A DNA stretch of 64,000 nucleotides from Rhizobium sp. CIAT894 (GTDB taxonomy: Bacteria; Pseudomonadota; Alphaproteobacteria; Rhizobiales; Rhizobiaceae). The DNA lies in assembly GCF_000172795.2 (NCBI RefSeq), contig NZ_CP020951.1:372001-436000 (forward strand), given 5' to 3'. Below, piece after piece: positions 34,894 through 43,251 of the stretch (positions are counted from its first letter, which is position 1; every line of letters starts with the position of its first letter). The position numbers and the translations under genes are program-made. The notes under the pieces were generated by a model, which did not search any database, was not told the DNA's origin, and worked only from the letters and a program-made list of their open reading frames with translations.

Positions 34894-35658
34894 TCAGCGC
34901 GCCAGCCAGCCGCCATCGACTGGCAGCACCGTTCCATGCACGTAATCGGAGGCCGCCGATGCCAGGAACACGGCAGCGCCGCCGAGTTCGGCAGGCGTTC
35001 CCCAGCGTCCGGCCGGAATACGCGAAAGGATGGCGGCGTTGCGGTCGGCATCCTCGCGCAGCGCCGTGGTATTGTTGGTGACGAAGTAACCCGGCGCGAT
35101 GGCGTTGACGTTGACGCCCTTGCCGGCCCATTCGCAGGCAAGCAGCTTGGTCAATCCGGCCAGACCGCTTTTCGAGGCGGTATAGGACGGGATGCGAATG
35201 CCGCCCTGGAAGGAGAGCAGCGAGGCGATGTTGATGATCTTGCCCCTGCCCTTCTCGACCATGTGGCGGCCGGCCGCCTGCGACAGGAAGAAGGCCGTCT
35301 TCAGATTGACGTCGATCACCGCGTCCCAGTCTTCCTCGGTGAAGTCGAGCGCATCGGCGCGGCGGATGATGCCGGCATTGTTGACGAGGATGTCGAGGCC
35401 GCCGAAGGTCTTGATCGTCTCCTCGACGATCCCCTTGACCGGCTGGATCGTGCCGAGATCGGCCTTGACGACGTGGAAGCGACTGCCCGCAGCTCTCACC
35501 AGCGCCTCGGTTTCGTCCATCGAGGAGCGCCCGACGGCGACGATCGCCGCACCGGCCTCGGCCAGTGCGGCGGCAATCGCCTGGCCGATGCCGGTATTGG
35601 CGCCGGTGACGACGGCAGTCCGGCCTGTGAGGTCGAAGGGATTGGCCACGGCGCTCAC
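34894..35658 (-). CDS. kduD: 2-dehydro-3-deoxy-D-gluconate 5-dehydrogenase
   Basis: A 254-residue SDR enzyme starting at GTG, whose codon overlaps the kduI stop (GTGA). Motifs are TGANTGIGQAIA (cofactor), NNAGIIRRAD, the catalytic serine region INIASLLSFQGG, and YTASKSG with Tyr and Lys. ECEW-type ACEWAGKGVNVNAIAPGYF and NNTTALREDADRNAAILSRI are characteristic of KduD. It reduces 2,5-diketo-3-deoxygluconate to KDG in pectin and unsaturated-uronate breakdown, directly after the KduI step. Confidence 0.92.
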   Translation of the reverse strand: MSAVANPFDLTGRTAVVTGANTGIGQAIAAALAEAGAAIVAVGRSSMDETEALVRAAGSRFHVVKADLGTIQPVKGIVEETIKTFGGLDILVNNAGIIRRADALDFTEEDWDAVIDVNLKTAFFLSQAAGRHMVEKGRGKIINIASLLSFQGGIRIPSYTASKSGLAGLTKLLACEWAGKGVNVNAIAPGYFVTNNTTALREDADRNAAILSRIPAGRWGTPAELGGAAVFLASAASDYVHGTVLPVDGGWLAR

Positions 35659-36491
35659 CTCAGATCCGCAATGGCGATGTGATCCATGTCGGTGAAGCTC
35701 TTATTGTCGCCGGCCATCGCCCAGATGAAGCTGTAATTCTTGGTGCCGGCGCCCGAATGGATCGACCAGGGCGGCGAGATGACCGCCTGCTCGTTGGCGA
35801 CGAGCATATGCCGGGTCTGCTGCGGCTCACCCATGAAGTGGAAGACACGCTGGTCGGTTTCGAGATCGAAATAGAGATAGGCTTCCATGCGGCGGTCATG
35901 CGTATGGGCCGGCATGGTGTTCCAGACGCTGCCCGGCTCGATCATGGTGAAGCCGAGAGTGAGCTGGCAGGACTGGCAGACATCAGGATGGATGAACTGG
36001 TAGATCGACCGCTTGTTGGCCGTGGCGGCTTCGCCCGGCGTCAGGTGGCGGGCCTTTTCGCGGGTGAGCAGCACGGTCGGATGCGTCTGATGCGCGGGCG
36101 TCGAGACCAGATAGAACTTTGCCGGATTGGCGGCATCGGCGCTCTCGAAGCGGATGTCCTTGGCGCCCTTGCCGGCATAGAGGCAATCATATTTGGCAAG
36201 ATCGTAGCTGGTGCCGTCGACGATGATGCGGCCGGCGCCGCCGATGTTCAGCGCGCCGAGTTCACGCTCGGCCAGGAAGGTTTCCTGCCCGATCGCCGTC
36301 GGCGCCGTCAGCGTCAGACCGGCGCCGAGCGGTGCGGCACCGCCGATGACCATGCGGTCGTAATGGGAATAGGTGAGCCGGATCTCGCCGCCTTCGAAGA
36401 TGGTCTCGACCAGAAAGTGACGCCGCAGCGTTTCGGTGTCGAAATTGCGCACAGCCTCGGGATGGGAGGCATGTCTCACGTCGATCTGCAT
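35655..36491 (-). CDS. kduI: 5-dehydro-4-deoxy-D-glucuronate isomerase
   Basis: A 278-residue cupin-fold isomerase of standard length. The metal site H-x-H-x4-E is visible in MPAHTHDRRMEAYLYF, and the last ligand His falls in PPWSIHSGAGTKNYSFIW. The N-terminus QIDVRHASHPEAVRNFDTET is typical. It converts 4-deoxy-5-ketouronate into 2,5-diketo-3-deoxygluconate, the substrate of KduD, encoded next. A candidate GntR operator lies 100 bp upstream. Confidence 0.95.
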   Translation of the reverse strand: MQIDVRHASHPEAVRNFDTETLRRHFLVETIFEGGEIRLTYSHYDRMVIGGAAPLGAGLTLTAPTAIGQETFLAERELGALNIGGAGRIIVDGTSYDLAKYDCLYAGKGAKDIRFESADAANPAKFYLVSTPAHQTHPTVLLTREKARHLTPGEAATANKRSIYQFIHPDVCQSCQLTLGFTMIEPGSVWNTMPAHTHDRRMEAYLYFDLETDQRVFHFMGEPQQTRHMLVANEQAVISPPWSIHSGAGTKNYSFIWAMAGDNKSFTDMDHIAIADLR

Positions 36492-36591
36492 GTCGAATTT
36501 CCTCAGTTTTCGTTGTCGTCAAGCGTTGTTGCTGTCGCGAAGCCGGCTCGGCCGTCCGTTGCACAAGGCAATGAACCATATGGTTACATAG

Positions 36592-36602
36592 TTGTACGAC
36601 AA
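36592..36602. promoter_or_regulatory. Candidate GntR operator upstream of kduI
   Basis: TTGTACGACAA is an inverted repeat (TTGT/ACAA around ACG) about 100 bp before the kduI start. It has the size and base pattern of FadR-subgroup operators. The GntR regulator at the end of the kdu operon is the likely binder. Confidence 0.45.
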
Positions 36603-36752
36603 GTTCGAAGTCAATATGTTTCTGCCCGCGCGCTCGTACCAGGAGGCGACATCGAAAAATCGGCAATAAAATCAATAACAAACAGGCGGAAGAGTCCTCT
36701 GCCGCGCGATGGGTCGCAAGGGTCGTTCTCGGCCCGATGGAAATTTCAATCG

Positions 36753-36797
36753 GCCAAAACGAAAAAGCCTGCCGCGGGAGGAGGTGCGGCAGGCTTT
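36753..36797 (-). terminator. Stem-loop 5 of the array, doubling as Rho-independent terminator
   Basis: On the minus strand a perfect 12-bp stem (AAAGCCTGCCGC/GCGGCAGGCTTT, 36764-36797) displays ACCUCCUCCC in its 10-base loop. It is followed by TTCGTTTT, so the T-run begins inside the stem end. It is both the last CCUCCUCCC element and the end of the DUF1127 transcript, isolating it from kduI downstream. Confidence 0.8.
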
Positions 36798-36809
36798 CGA
36801 AAAAAACCG

Positions 36810-36840
36810 AACGACAGCTGGGAGGAGGAGTGCTGCCGTT
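36810..36840 (-). ncRNA. Stem-loop 4 of the array
   Basis: A nine-pair stem (AACGGCAGC with GCTGTCGTT on the minus strand) contains one G-U wobble. The 13-base loop contains CCUCCUCCC. Confidence 0.75.
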
Positions 36841-36843
36841 CCC

Positions 36844-36877
36844 GCAGACGACCCTGGGAGGAGGGTGGGGCGCCTGC
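36844..36877 (-). ncRNA. Stem-loop 3 of the array
   Basis: The inner stem ACCCT/AGGGT (36851-36855 with 36862-36866) closes a six-base loop. Outer GCAG/CTGC pairs extend it. CCUCCUCCC spans loop and stem on the minus strand. Confidence 0.65.
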
Positions 36878-36880
36878 ATA

Positions 36881-36914
36881 TCGAAGGGATGCGGGAGGAG
36901 GTGCATCGCTTCGA
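36881..36914 (-). ncRNA. Stem-loop 2 of the array
   Basis: The stem TCGAAG/CTTCGA with an inner ATGC/GCAT helix and one internal mismatch closes the loop ACCUCCUCCC on the minus strand. Confidence 0.7.
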
Positions 36915-37027
36915 TAGAAATAATCATACTTATTTCCTGCTCAGTTGGTAGGCATTTCTTTGCAGGGCAGCTATGCGCTATGCGAAAAGCGGGCGTCTTA
37001 TCCTCCAGCCGGCAAGCGCAAAAGCAA

Positions 37028-37055
37028 AGCGCCCGCTCGGGAGGAAGCAGGCGCT
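37028..37055 (-). ncRNA. Stem-loop 1 of the array
   Basis: The stem AGCGCC/GGCGCT plus GCT/AGC is interrupted by one U-G wobble on the minus strand. The loop reads UCCUCCCG. It lies 35 bp after the DUF1127 stop, is the nearest to it, and has the most degenerate loop motif. Confidence 0.65.
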
Positions 37056-37089
37056 GGGCAAGTCTCAAAAAATGTGGTCTGCGAGGCCG

Positions 37090-37236
37090 TTAGCGGGCGA
37101 TGGCGGCGCGCGCGACGTTGCGGATGTCGCCGCGGCCGATGCCGAGGTCGTCCAGTTCGCGCGCGGACATACGGCCCAGTTCAGCGACCGTCTGACGGTA
37201 CTTGCGCCAGTTGTTGAAAGAGCGTGCTACGTTCAT
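37090..37236 (-). CDS. DUF1127 (YjiS-like) small protein
   Basis: A 48-residue basic protein starting MNVARSFNNWRKYRQTVAEL and ending RNVARAAIAR. GRMSARELDDLGIGRGDI is the DUF1127 signature. An AAGGGG ribosome site lies about 7 nt before the ATG. Small DUF1127 proteins of alphaproteobacteria bind RNA and influence small-RNA processing and phosphate or carbon stress responses in the species studied. The five CCUCCUCCC stem-loops directly downstream on the same strand reproduce the Rhodobacter arrangement in which a DUF1127 gene and CcsR RNAs share one transcript. An AT-rich stretch around 37308-37318 (TATTATATAAAG on the minus strand) may contain the -10 element. Confidence 0.9.
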   Translation of the reverse strand: MNVARSFNNWRKYRQTVAELGRMSARELDDLGIGRGDIRNVARAAIAR

Positions 37237-37426
37237 GATGATCCCCTTTCCGTGGGCTTTCGAAGCTTAGCTGCCAGTCCTTGGCGCTTCGTTCGCTTCG
37301 ATGAGCTTTATATAATACGAGCCCTGCGATTGTTGCAGCGCCAATGCGGCACTGCACCTATGCGGTGCTTGCATGGGTGGTCATATTAGAGGATTTTTCG
37401 CGCGCACGATCCGAACCGCTTCGCGC

Positions 37427-38407
37427 TCAGAGTTTGAAGCGATCGAAGGCCGTCAGCCGCACGGTCGGTGGCTCCGCCTCTTTCCAGCGGTAAATTTCCG
37501 AGCGCAGATAGGAAAGCTCGTCGCCGAGATCGTCTTCGCCGACTTCGATCCACCAGGATTTCAGGCGGCCGTCGCTTCCGTCCGACCAGCGATAGCCCCT
37601 CGCCTTCAAATGGTCCTTCATCTCGAACGGGCTGTGTTCGGCAAAGATGCGGATGCGCGAGCGCTGGCTGGCGCGGTAGAGTTCGGCGAATGGGCTTTCA
37701 CCGTCGCGCTGTTGCCGATCGAGGATTTCCAGCAGTGCGTGGCAATCGTCCACTGCGCGATGGCCCTCATGGAAATAACCGGCCTGGCCGACGAGATAAC
37801 CGAGCTTGGTGCCCTCGAAGCCGCGGGCGCTCCAGTCGATCTCCGACACCGAACAGGCCCATGCCTTGCCGGCGAATATGGTCGAGAAAGCCTCGCAGAA
37901 CGGCCGGTCGAAACCGGCATTGTGGGCGATGATCAGATCGGCCGGCTGGATCAGGGCGCTCAACGACCTGATGTCGATGAGCTGTCCTTCGACCATCGCA
38001 TCGGTGATGCCGGTCAGCCGGGTAATCTCGGGCGGGATCGGCCGCGACGGCTGCTGCAGACCGCCATAGATGCCGACGACATCGCCGATCCTGCCATCAT
38101 CGTCGAAGGTGAAGGCGACCGCGCCGATTTCGATGATCTCGTCGCTGCGGTGGCTGAGACCTGTCGTTTCGGTATCGAGAATGACGCCGAGCCGCGAAAA
38201 CTCCGGCCGCCTGACCGAGGCAATCGGCCGGGCGGTCAGTTTTCTCAAGATGCGATAATTGCCGCTTTCCTCGAGCGTGCGCGCCATGTCTTCTTCGCAA
38301 TGGGCGCCCGGCTGTAACGGCCGCCCACGCGATGGAGCGCGCGCCTTGGCGATCGCCGGCGATGCCTTGGCAAACATGTCGAGTTGCGAATCTCTGTGCA
38401 CGCTCAT
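37427..38407 (-). CDS. DEDDh-type 3'-5' exonuclease (DnaQ-like)
   Basis: A 326-residue protein with an exonuclease domain at about 70-235. The motifs are Exo I VILDTETTGLSHRSDEIIEIG, Exo II AHNAGFDRPFCEAF and Exo III HRAVDDCHALLEIL, giving the DEDDh metal residues. The N-terminal 60 and C-terminal 90 residues are outside the domain; the C-terminal part has HSPFEMKDHLKARGYRWSDG, a repeat-like element found in rhizobial exonucleases of this type. It is not a polymerase epsilon subunit by length. It is a single gene, divergent from the amine oxidase. Confidence 0.88.
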   Translation of the reverse strand: MSVHRDSQLDMFAKASPAIAKARAPSRGRPLQPGAHCEEDMARTLEESGNYRILRKLTARPIASVRRPEFSRLGVILDTETTGLSHRSDEIIEIGAVAFTFDDDGRIGDVVGIYGGLQQPSRPIPPEITRLTGITDAMVEGQLIDIRSLSALIQPADLIIAHNAGFDRPFCEAFSTIFAGKAWACSVSEIDWSARGFEGTKLGYLVGQAGYFHEGHRAVDDCHALLEILDRQQRDGESPFAELYRASQRSRIRIFAEHSPFEMKDHLKARGYRWSDGSDGRLKSWWIEVGEDDLGDELSYLRSEIYRWKEAEPPTVRLTAFDRFKL

Positions 38408-38520
38408 CGGACCTGTATGTCACGGAGAGGCGGTTTAATCCATCGCAGGCGGGGCGCTATCCCCTTGCGTTTCGCCGACATGGGCGCTTAGCTGAGCGGT
38501 GAGTGACCGAAGGAGACTGC

Positions 38521-39786
38521 ATGCCTGGTGACAACGGCAAGAGTGCCGAGGAGGATGTCGTCATCATCGGCGCCGGCGCCGCCGGCATTGCCGCCGCGCG
38601 CCGCCTGCAGGAAACTCGCCCGGATCTTTCCATCCTGCTGCTTGAGGCCGGCGATCGTCTCGGCGGCCGTGCCTGGACGGTCGGGCTGCCTGAATCCGAG
38701 ATCGGGCTCGATCTCGGCTGCGGCTGGCTGCACGGCGCGCGGACCAATGCCTGGACTGGTATCGCCGGCGAGGTCGGACTGACCGTCGACCGCACGCCTG
38801 CCCCCTGGAATGGCGGCCGGCAGCTCGAGCGGGATGACGCTGACCGCGATGCCGCGCAGGATGCCATCGGCGCCTATTTCGAACGCCTCGACAGCCATGA
38901 GGGCGATGACACCGATCTGGCCGCGATGCTCGAACCCGATAATGCCTGGAACGGCCAGATCCGGGCGATCGGCACCTATATCACCGGCGCCGAACTGGAA
39001 CGCTCGTCGGTCGTCGACTATAACAAATACGATCCCGGCCCCGGCCCCGACTGGCGGGTGCGCCAGGGCTATGGCAGGCTGATCTCGCTTTACGGCGGGC
39101 CGGTTCCGGCAAGGCTCGGCACGGAGGTGAGGCGCATCGACCACCGCCCTGCCGGCCGGGTCGGCATCGAGACGAACCGCGGTCTGCTGAGTGCCCGCGC
39201 GGTGCTGCTGACCGTTTCGACGAATGTGCTTGCCGCCGGCAGGATCACGTTCGACCCTCCTCTGCCCGAGAAGATCGAGGCAGCCGCCCGTCTGCCGCTC
39301 GGGCTTGCCGACAAGCTCTTCCTCGGGCTTGCGCATCCGCAGGCGCTGCCGGCCGATACCCATATGCTCGGCTCCCTCAGCCGCGGCGCGACCGGCACCT
39401 ATCAGCTCCGGCCGCTCGGCGCTCCCGTCGTCGAAGCCTATTTTGCCGGCGACCTCGCGCATGATCTGGAGCGGGAGGGTGGAGAGGCTGCCTTCTCCTT
39501 CGCCGCCGATGAGCTGGCGGCGCAGTTCGGCGCCGATATCCGCAAGCAATTGTCGGTGGCGGCGATCTCGGCATGGGCCGCGACACCCCATATCGGCGGC
39601 TCCTATTCCTATGCCGAGCCGGGCGCCTCCGATCTGCGCGGAGTGCTTGCCGCACCGCATGATGAACGGATCTTCTTTGCCGGCGAAGCCTGTTCGCGCG
39701 CGCGTTATTCGACGGCGCACGGCGCCTATGAGACCGGCGTCGCCGCAGCCGATCTGATCGCCGGCTCTCTTTCGAAAAATCAGTAG
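38521..39786 (+). CDS. FAD-dependent flavin amine oxidase
   Basis: A 421-residue flavoprotein. The start at 38521 follows AAGGAGA at the right distance. It has the dinucleotide motif VVIIGAGAAGIAAARRLQE at about 14-32, LLLEAGDRLGGRAW after it, and the C-terminal FAD motif FFAGEACSRARYSTAHGAYETG. This is the monoamine/polyamine oxidase architecture (NAD(P)-binding_8 plus amino_oxidase). There is no signal peptide. The amine substrate is unknown, though the window holds several other amine-degrading genes. Confidence 0.88.
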   Translation: MPGDNGKSAEEDVVIIGAGAAGIAAARRLQETRPDLSILLLEAGDRLGGRAWTVGLPESEIGLDLGCGWLHGARTNAWTGIAGEVGLTVDRTPAPWNGGRQLERDDADRDAAQDAIGAYFERLDSHEGDDTDLAAMLEPDNAWNGQIRAIGTYITGAELERSSVVDYNKYDPGPGPDWRVRQGYGRLISLYGGPVPARLGTEVRRIDHRPAGRVGIETNRGLLSARAVLLTVSTNVLAAGRITFDPPLPEKIEAAARLPLGLADKLFLGLAHPQALPADTHMLGSLSRGATGTYQLRPLGAPVVEAYFAGDLAHDLEREGGEAAFSFAADELAAQFGADIRKQLSVAAISAWAATPHIGGSYSYAEPGASDLRGVLAAPHDERIFFAGEACSRARYSTAHGAYETGVAAADLIAGSLSKNQ

Positions 39787-39918
39787 CTGCCACCGACTGC
39801 GCGGCCGGCGGGAATAATTTTTCCCACTTGTGGCACGGGCGGGATTGGGTATGCTGCCCTCGCCCCTGTGCTAAATGAGCCAGGGCGCCAGACGTCATCC
39901 GGCGGCAAGCGGCCGCCC

Positions 39919-40029
39919 GGAGCATGATGCCGAAAAGTGTGAGCGGTTTTCGGACGACATCATGCTCCCTCCCTAATTCAGAACAGGATTCAGATTTTAG
40001 GCCGAACGGCCTCAAATCATCCTGTTCTG
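39919..40029. repeat. RIME-like intergenic palindromic element (in a 333-bp gap)
   Basis: The gap 39787-40119 holds no gene but carries two nested palindromes. One spans 39919-39968: GGAGCATGATG with its complement CATCATGCTCC, and an inner CGAAAA/TTTTCG helix. The other spans 39979-40029: CAGAACAGGATT with AATCATCCTGTTCTG, plus inner AGGCCG/CGGCCT. Its core is shared in inverted orientation with 45826-45847. This fits the Rhizobium-specific intergenic mosaic elements. It could function as a 3' RNA hairpin. Confidence 0.65.
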
Positions 40030-40119
40030 GCTCGATATTGTCATTAGATTGCGGAAGCCCCGGCTTCTACCCCGGCGATTTTGCGCGTCGGCTGCGGGCC
40101 TCCGCATGAGGAGGAAGAA

Positions 40120-41151
40120 ATGGATTATCGCAAGCTCGGTCCCAGCGGGACCGTCGTCACCGCCTATTGCCTGGGCACCATGACCTTTGGCGCGGAGGCC
40201 GACGAAGCGGCCTCGCACAGGCTGCTCGACGATTACTTCGCCTGGGGCGGCAATTTCATCGATACCGCCGATGTCTACAGCGCCGGCAAGTCGGAAGAGA
40301 TCATCGGACGCTGGCTGAAGGCACGCCCGACCGAAGCCCGCCAGGCGATCGTCGCCACCAAGGGCCGTTTCCCGATGGGCAATGGACCGAACGATATCGG
40401 CCTGTCGCGCCGGCATCTCGGCCAGGCGCTCGACGATTCTCTGCGCCGCCTCGGCCTCGAGCAGATCGATCTCTACCAGATGCATGCCTGGGACGCGCTG
40501 ACGCCGATCGAGGAGACGCTGCGCTTCCTCGACGATGCGGTTTCCTCAGGCAAGATCGGCTATTACGGCTTCTCCAACTATGTCGGCTGGCATATCGCCA
40601 AGGCCTCGGAGATCGCCAAGGCGCGCGGTTATACGCGCCCGGTGACGCTGCAGCCGCAATATAACCTGCTGGTGCGCGACATCGAACTCGAAATCGTCGC
40701 CGCCTGCCAGGATGCGGGCATGGGCCTGTTGCCCTGGTCGCCGCTTGGCGGCGGCTGGCTGACCGGCAAATACAAGCGCGACGAGATGCCGACCGGCGCC
40801 ACCCGCCTCGGTGAAAACCCCAATCGCGGCGGCGAATCCTATGCGCCGCGCAATGCGATGGAACGCACCTGGGCGATCATCGCTGTTGTCGAGGAAATCG
40901 CCAAGGCGCACGGCGTCAGCATGGCGCAGGTGGCGCTCGCCTGGACGGCGGCGCAGCCGGCGATCACCTCGGTCATCCTCGGCGCCCGCACGCCGGAACA
41001 GCTGGCCGACAATCTCGGTGCCATGAAGCTCAAACTCACAAACGAAGACATGGCGAGACTGAATGAGGTCAGCGCCCCTCAGCCCTTCGACTATCCCTAC
41101 GGCAAGGGCGGCATCAACCAGCGCCACCGCAAGATCGAAGGCGGCCGCTGA
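40120..41151 (+). CDS. Aldo/keto reductase
   Basis: A 343-residue enzyme starting MDYRKLGPSGTVVTAYCLGTMTFG, directly after GAGGAGGAAG. The tetrad is visible: Asp in NFIDTADVYSAGKSEEIIG with Tyr, Lys in ATKGRFPMG and His in LYQMHAWD. GLLPWSPLGGGWLTGKY and the NADPH-binding end ITSVILGARTPEQLADN are typical of the AKR11/YakC-like group. It reduces aldehydes or sugars using NADPH; the substrate is unknown. The upstream RIME-like element makes cotranscription with the amine oxidase uncertain. Confidence 0.9.
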   Translation: MDYRKLGPSGTVVTAYCLGTMTFGAEADEAASHRLLDDYFAWGGNFIDTADVYSAGKSEEIIGRWLKARPTEARQAIVATKGRFPMGNGPNDIGLSRRHLGQALDDSLRRLGLEQIDLYQMHAWDALTPIEETLRFLDDAVSSGKIGYYGFSNYVGWHIAKASEIAKARGYTRPVTLQPQYNLLVRDIELEIVAACQDAGMGLLPWSPLGGGWLTGKYKRDEMPTGATRLGENPNRGGESYAPRNAMERTWAIIAVVEEIAKAHGVSMAQVALAWTAAQPAITSVILGARTPEQLADNLGAMKLKLTNEDMARLNEVSAPQPFDYPYGKGGINQRHRKIEGGR

Positions 41152-41173
41152 GCTTCGCCCACAAATGCAAAAA

Positions 41174-41197
41174 GCCGCCATGTTTTTTCATGGCGGC
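41174..41197. terminator. Bidirectional Rho-independent terminator
   Basis: GCCGCCATG at 41174-41182 pairs with CATGGCGGC at 41189-41197 around a T6 loop. On the minus strand it is followed by a TTTTT run, and on the plus strand by CTTT. It serves the convergent aldo/keto reductase and APC permease genes. Confidence 0.8.
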
Positions 41198-41217
41198 CTT
41201 TCTGCCTGGGAGGCATT

Positions 41218-43002
41218 TTAAGCCGGAAGCTGGAAGATCACGTTGGCGATCAGGACGATCGCCAGACCGGCGGCGAGCGCGAGATAGGGCAGAATGCCGG
41301 CCTTCTTGACGCCGAGATCCTGGCCGACGAGGCCGAGATCTTCCATCGCGCCTGCCGGGAATTTGCCGCCGTCGCGCACATAGTGGCGGTAGGCAAAGAC
41401 CGGCAGGATCAGGGCGGCGAAGATGAAGCCGACCCAGAGCGCATTGGAGTAGCCCCAGACCTTGGCGCCCGCGCCGAGGAACAGCGCGTTGATGAAGGCA
41501 AGCACGGTGTTGAGACCGATCAGCCAGGTCGGCGCCTTCCAGGGGCGTTCGATATGGCCGGAATCCATCCGGTGGATCCAGCCGGAGTTGAGGTTCAGGA
41601 AGTTGAAGATGATGTAGCCGACATTTGAGACGGCGAGCACGAAGAAGTAACCGCCGGTATCCGAGGCGATGGCCAGCAGGAAGAGGTTGAAGGCGAAATC
41701 GGTCCACATCGCCCGCGTCGGCGCGCCGTTCTCGTTGACGTGGTCGAGATATTTCGGCAGCCAGCCGTCCTTCGAGCCCTGGTAGAGCGTGCGCGAGGAA
41801 CCGGCCATGGCGGTCATGATGGCGAGGAAGAGCGCCATGATCATCAGCACGACGAGCAGCTGGGTGATCACCCGGCCGGCGCCGATCAGGCCGCCGAGCG
41901 CTTCGGCAACGCCGGTGCCGTCGACAATGCCGGGCGCGAGCATGCCCGCGTGACCGAGAACGCCCTGGAAGGCGAAGGGCACGAGGAAGAAGAACAGGCA
42001 GCAGGCAAGGCCGGAATAAAAGATCGCCTTGAAGGTGTCGGTCTTCGGATTCTTGAGTTCGCGGGTGTAGCAGACGGCCGTCTCGAAGCCGTAGGTCGAC
42101 CAAGCGGCGATATAGAGCCCGCCGAGGAAGAGCGTCCAGCCGCCGTTGCTCCAGGTGCCGTCGGCGCCGGAATAGGCGGCCGTCGGTGGCACCAGGCCGG
42201 TGACGTTGGCGGCAAGGATATGGCCGCTGACGATCGGGTAGAGGCCGATGATCAGCAGCGGCACGAGCACGATGATCGCCAGCCACTTTTGCACGCTGGC
42301 GGTTTCCGAGATGCCCCGATGCTGGATCGCGAAGATGATCAGCATCAGGATGCCGCCGATGAAAAAGGTCGCATTGACGTTGGCGGTGGCGAGAAAGGGA
42401 ATGCTGAAGCTGACGAGCGACCAGCTGCGGATCCACGGCGTCAGCGCAGCGACGCCGTCGGTGCCGAGCAACGCCTTGACCGCGTCATCGGGCGTCGTGC
42501 CGGCATGGGCCGCAATATATTCGGCGACGCGGGGGCTATCGGCCGTGATGGAAGCGGCGTGCGCGGAGATCCAGTCGAGGACCATCTGCGAATCCGCCGC
42601 CGGGATCGGGAAGAATGCATTGAGAATATAACCGGCGGCGATGGCGCAGCCGAGCGACAGGACGGGCGACCAGGCAAACCAGTTGCACCAGACCGACAGC
42701 GGCGCGATGAACTTCGAATAACGCAGCCAGGCCGTGGCGCCATAGACCGAGGCGCCGCCGGATTTGTTGGCGAACATGCCGGCGATTTCGGCATAGGTGA
42801 AGGATTGCAGGAAACCCATCACCATCGAAATGATCCAGACGACGAAGGCGAGCTTGCCCGTCGTGCCTGCAATACCGCCGATGGAGAAGAGAACGAGCGG
42901 TGGCACGCCCGCCGCCACCCAGAATGCGCCCTTCCAGTCGAGCGCGCGTACAAGCTTACCTTCGGTGCCGGATGGAATCCCGGCCTCCACAACGTCTGTC
43001 AT
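41218..43002 (-). CDS. APC-superfamily amino acid/amine permease
   Basis: A 594-residue inner-membrane protein with about 12-13 helices, longer than typical APC carriers owing to a periplasmic insert around 130-210. The N-terminus KGAFWVAAGVPPLVLFSIGGIAG and FTYAEIAGMFANKSGGASVYGA are the conserved helix 1-2 region. WSTYGFETAVCYTRELKNPK is the helix 6-7 consensus. It is divergent from the DUF1989-GcvT fusion, with 249 bp between, so it may import that protein's substrate, possibly an amine or methylated amino acid. Confidence 0.87.
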   Translation of the reverse strand: MTDVVEAGIPSGTEGKLVRALDWKGAFWVAAGVPPLVLFSIGGIAGTTGKLAFVVWIISMVMGFLQSFTYAEIAGMFANKSGGASVYGATAWLRYSKFIAPLSVWCNWFAWSPVLSLGCAIAAGYILNAFFPIPAADSQMVLDWISAHAASITADSPRVAEYIAAHAGTTPDDAVKALLGTDGVAALTPWIRSWSLVSFSIPFLATANVNATFFIGGILMLIIFAIQHRGISETASVQKWLAIIVLVPLLIIGLYPIVSGHILAANVTGLVPPTAAYSGADGTWSNGGWTLFLGGLYIAAWSTYGFETAVCYTRELKNPKTDTFKAIFYSGLACCLFFFLVPFAFQGVLGHAGMLAPGIVDGTGVAEALGGLIGAGRVITQLLVVLMIMALFLAIMTAMAGSSRTLYQGSKDGWLPKYLDHVNENGAPTRAMWTDFAFNLFLLAIASDTGGYFFVLAVSNVGYIIFNFLNLNSGWIHRMDSGHIERPWKAPTWLIGLNTVLAFINALFLGAGAKVWGYSNALWVGFIFAALILPVFAYRHYVRDGGKFPAGAMEDLGLVGQDLGVKKAGILPYLALAAGLAIVLIANVIFQLPA

Positions 43003-43251
43003 CGGTGAAATTCCCCATTCGATTGTTCCGGACGTATCTCTGTACGTCTCCCTGAACGTGTCTCCCTGACAGTCTCAAGCCAGCCCGGATGATTTTGGCG
43101 ATCCGTGTCCCGACGGATTCCCCGAGTCTCAACTCTTTATGCATAGTGAAGATATTTTCTTTTTAGTCAACGCGCCTTTACTTTCGCCGGCCATTTTGTA
43201 ACCTGTATGCGTGGGTGCCCGAGGGCATGCCGATCCTCCCATGAGGGCAGA

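Larger units (their letters stand above)
36764..37055 (-). ncRNA. Array of five cuckoo/CcsR-like CCUCCUCCC stem-loop RNAs
   Basis: Read on the minus strand, five hairpins follow one another downstream of the DUF1127 gene. Four present CCUCCUCCC in or next to the loop and one presents CCUCCC. Stems: 37028-37055, 36881-36914, 36851-36866 (outer pairs 36844-36877), 36810-36840 and 36764-36797. Stem sequences differ while the loop motif stays constant. Odd base pairs at 36814/36836 and 37034/37049 are G-U wobbles only if the minus strand is transcribed; on the plus strand they would be A-C mismatches. CCUCCUCCC is complementary to Shine-Dalgarno sequences. This matches the known cuckoo/CcsR family, which in Rhodobacter is processed from a transcript with a DUF1127 gene and is induced by stress. 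Family membership is inferred from motif, structure and neighbour. Confidence 0.8.

Noticed and set aside
36764..37055. Repeated GGGAGGAGG every 30-150 bp as a possible CRISPR or tandem repeat
   Set aside because: Spacing is irregular, the flanks are different stems, and the repeat is only about 9 bases and always in a loop. Stem-loop RNAs explain it better.
38488..39720. 410-residue open frame antisense to the amine oxidase
   Set aside because: The amine oxidase has FAD motifs and a good ribosome site. The antisense frame is low-complexity.
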